This document shows positions 5,485 through 5,508 of a DNA stretch of 5,508 nt, piece by piece; positions within the stretch are counted from its first letter, which is position 1, and every line of letters starts with the position of its first letter. This stretch comes from an uncultured Ruminococcus sp. GTDB lineage: Bacteria > Bacillota > Clostridia > Oscillospirales > Ruminococcaceae. A model generated the notes under the pieces. It worked only from the letters and a program-made list of their open reading frames with translations. It made no database searches and had not been told where the DNA came from. The stretch is taken from assembly GCA_900543105.1 (NCBI GenBank), contig UQQA01000148.1, positions 1-5,508 of the forward strand, given 5' to 3'. The translations under genes and the position numbers were made by a program.

Positions 5485-5508
5485 AATCGACAGATAGAAT
5501 AAGTTCAG

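Overview
The window reads as chromosomal DNA from an anaerobic, spore-forming Clostridia-type Firmicute, most likely close to Ruminococcus/Oscillospiraceae. That placement rests on an endospore-specific spoVAD gene, a clostridial-type bifunctional AdhE, a short DtxR/MntR-like regulator, GGAGG ribosome binding sites and A/T-rich intergenic DNA. It is inferred from recognised protein families, not from a database match. All five genes lie on the minus strand, so transcription runs from high to low coordinates.

Layout in the direction of transcription. (1) 5064-5435: a 123-aa metal-dependent DtxR/MntR-family repressor. (2) 4783-5063: intergenic DNA with an 11-bp inverted repeat, a strong sigma-A promoter for adhE whose -35 and spacer are covered by a Rex-like (NADH/NAD+ sensing) operator, and a leader of about 119 nt starting with a hairpin. 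(3) 2143-4782: adhE, the two-domain acetaldehyde/alcohol dehydrogenase of ethanol fermentation. It ends in a 15-bp tandem repeat carrying two extra in-frame stop codons, followed by a clear intrinsic terminator. (4) 961-1992: spoVAD, a spore protein used in dipicolinic acid uptake and release, with a sigma-G-like promoter directly behind the adhE terminator. It stands without spoVAC or spoVAE beside it. (5) 142-859: a two-gene operon of a MmcQ/YjbR-family protein and an unrecognised 123-aa protein that overlap by 14 nt. Its sigma-A promoter has a -35 box lying over the spoVAD stop codon. A long terminator-like hairpin occupies the start of its 5' UTR. (6) 1-141: no gene, but a short perfect palindrome and an 11-bp direct repeat that look like dispersed intergenic repeat sequence.

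The genes do not form one pathway. They are independent units, each with its own promoter: redox-controlled fermentation (adhE), forespore expression (spoVAD), metal-dependent regulation (dtxR-like) and an uncharacterised small operon. I see no mobile element, CRISPR array, tRNA or rRNA, and no clear candidate for a wholly new multi-gene system. The most interesting signals are regulatory: the Rex-like site on adhE, the hairpin in the mmcQ leader, the isolated spoVAD with its sigma-G-like promoter, and the triple in-frame stop of adhE.
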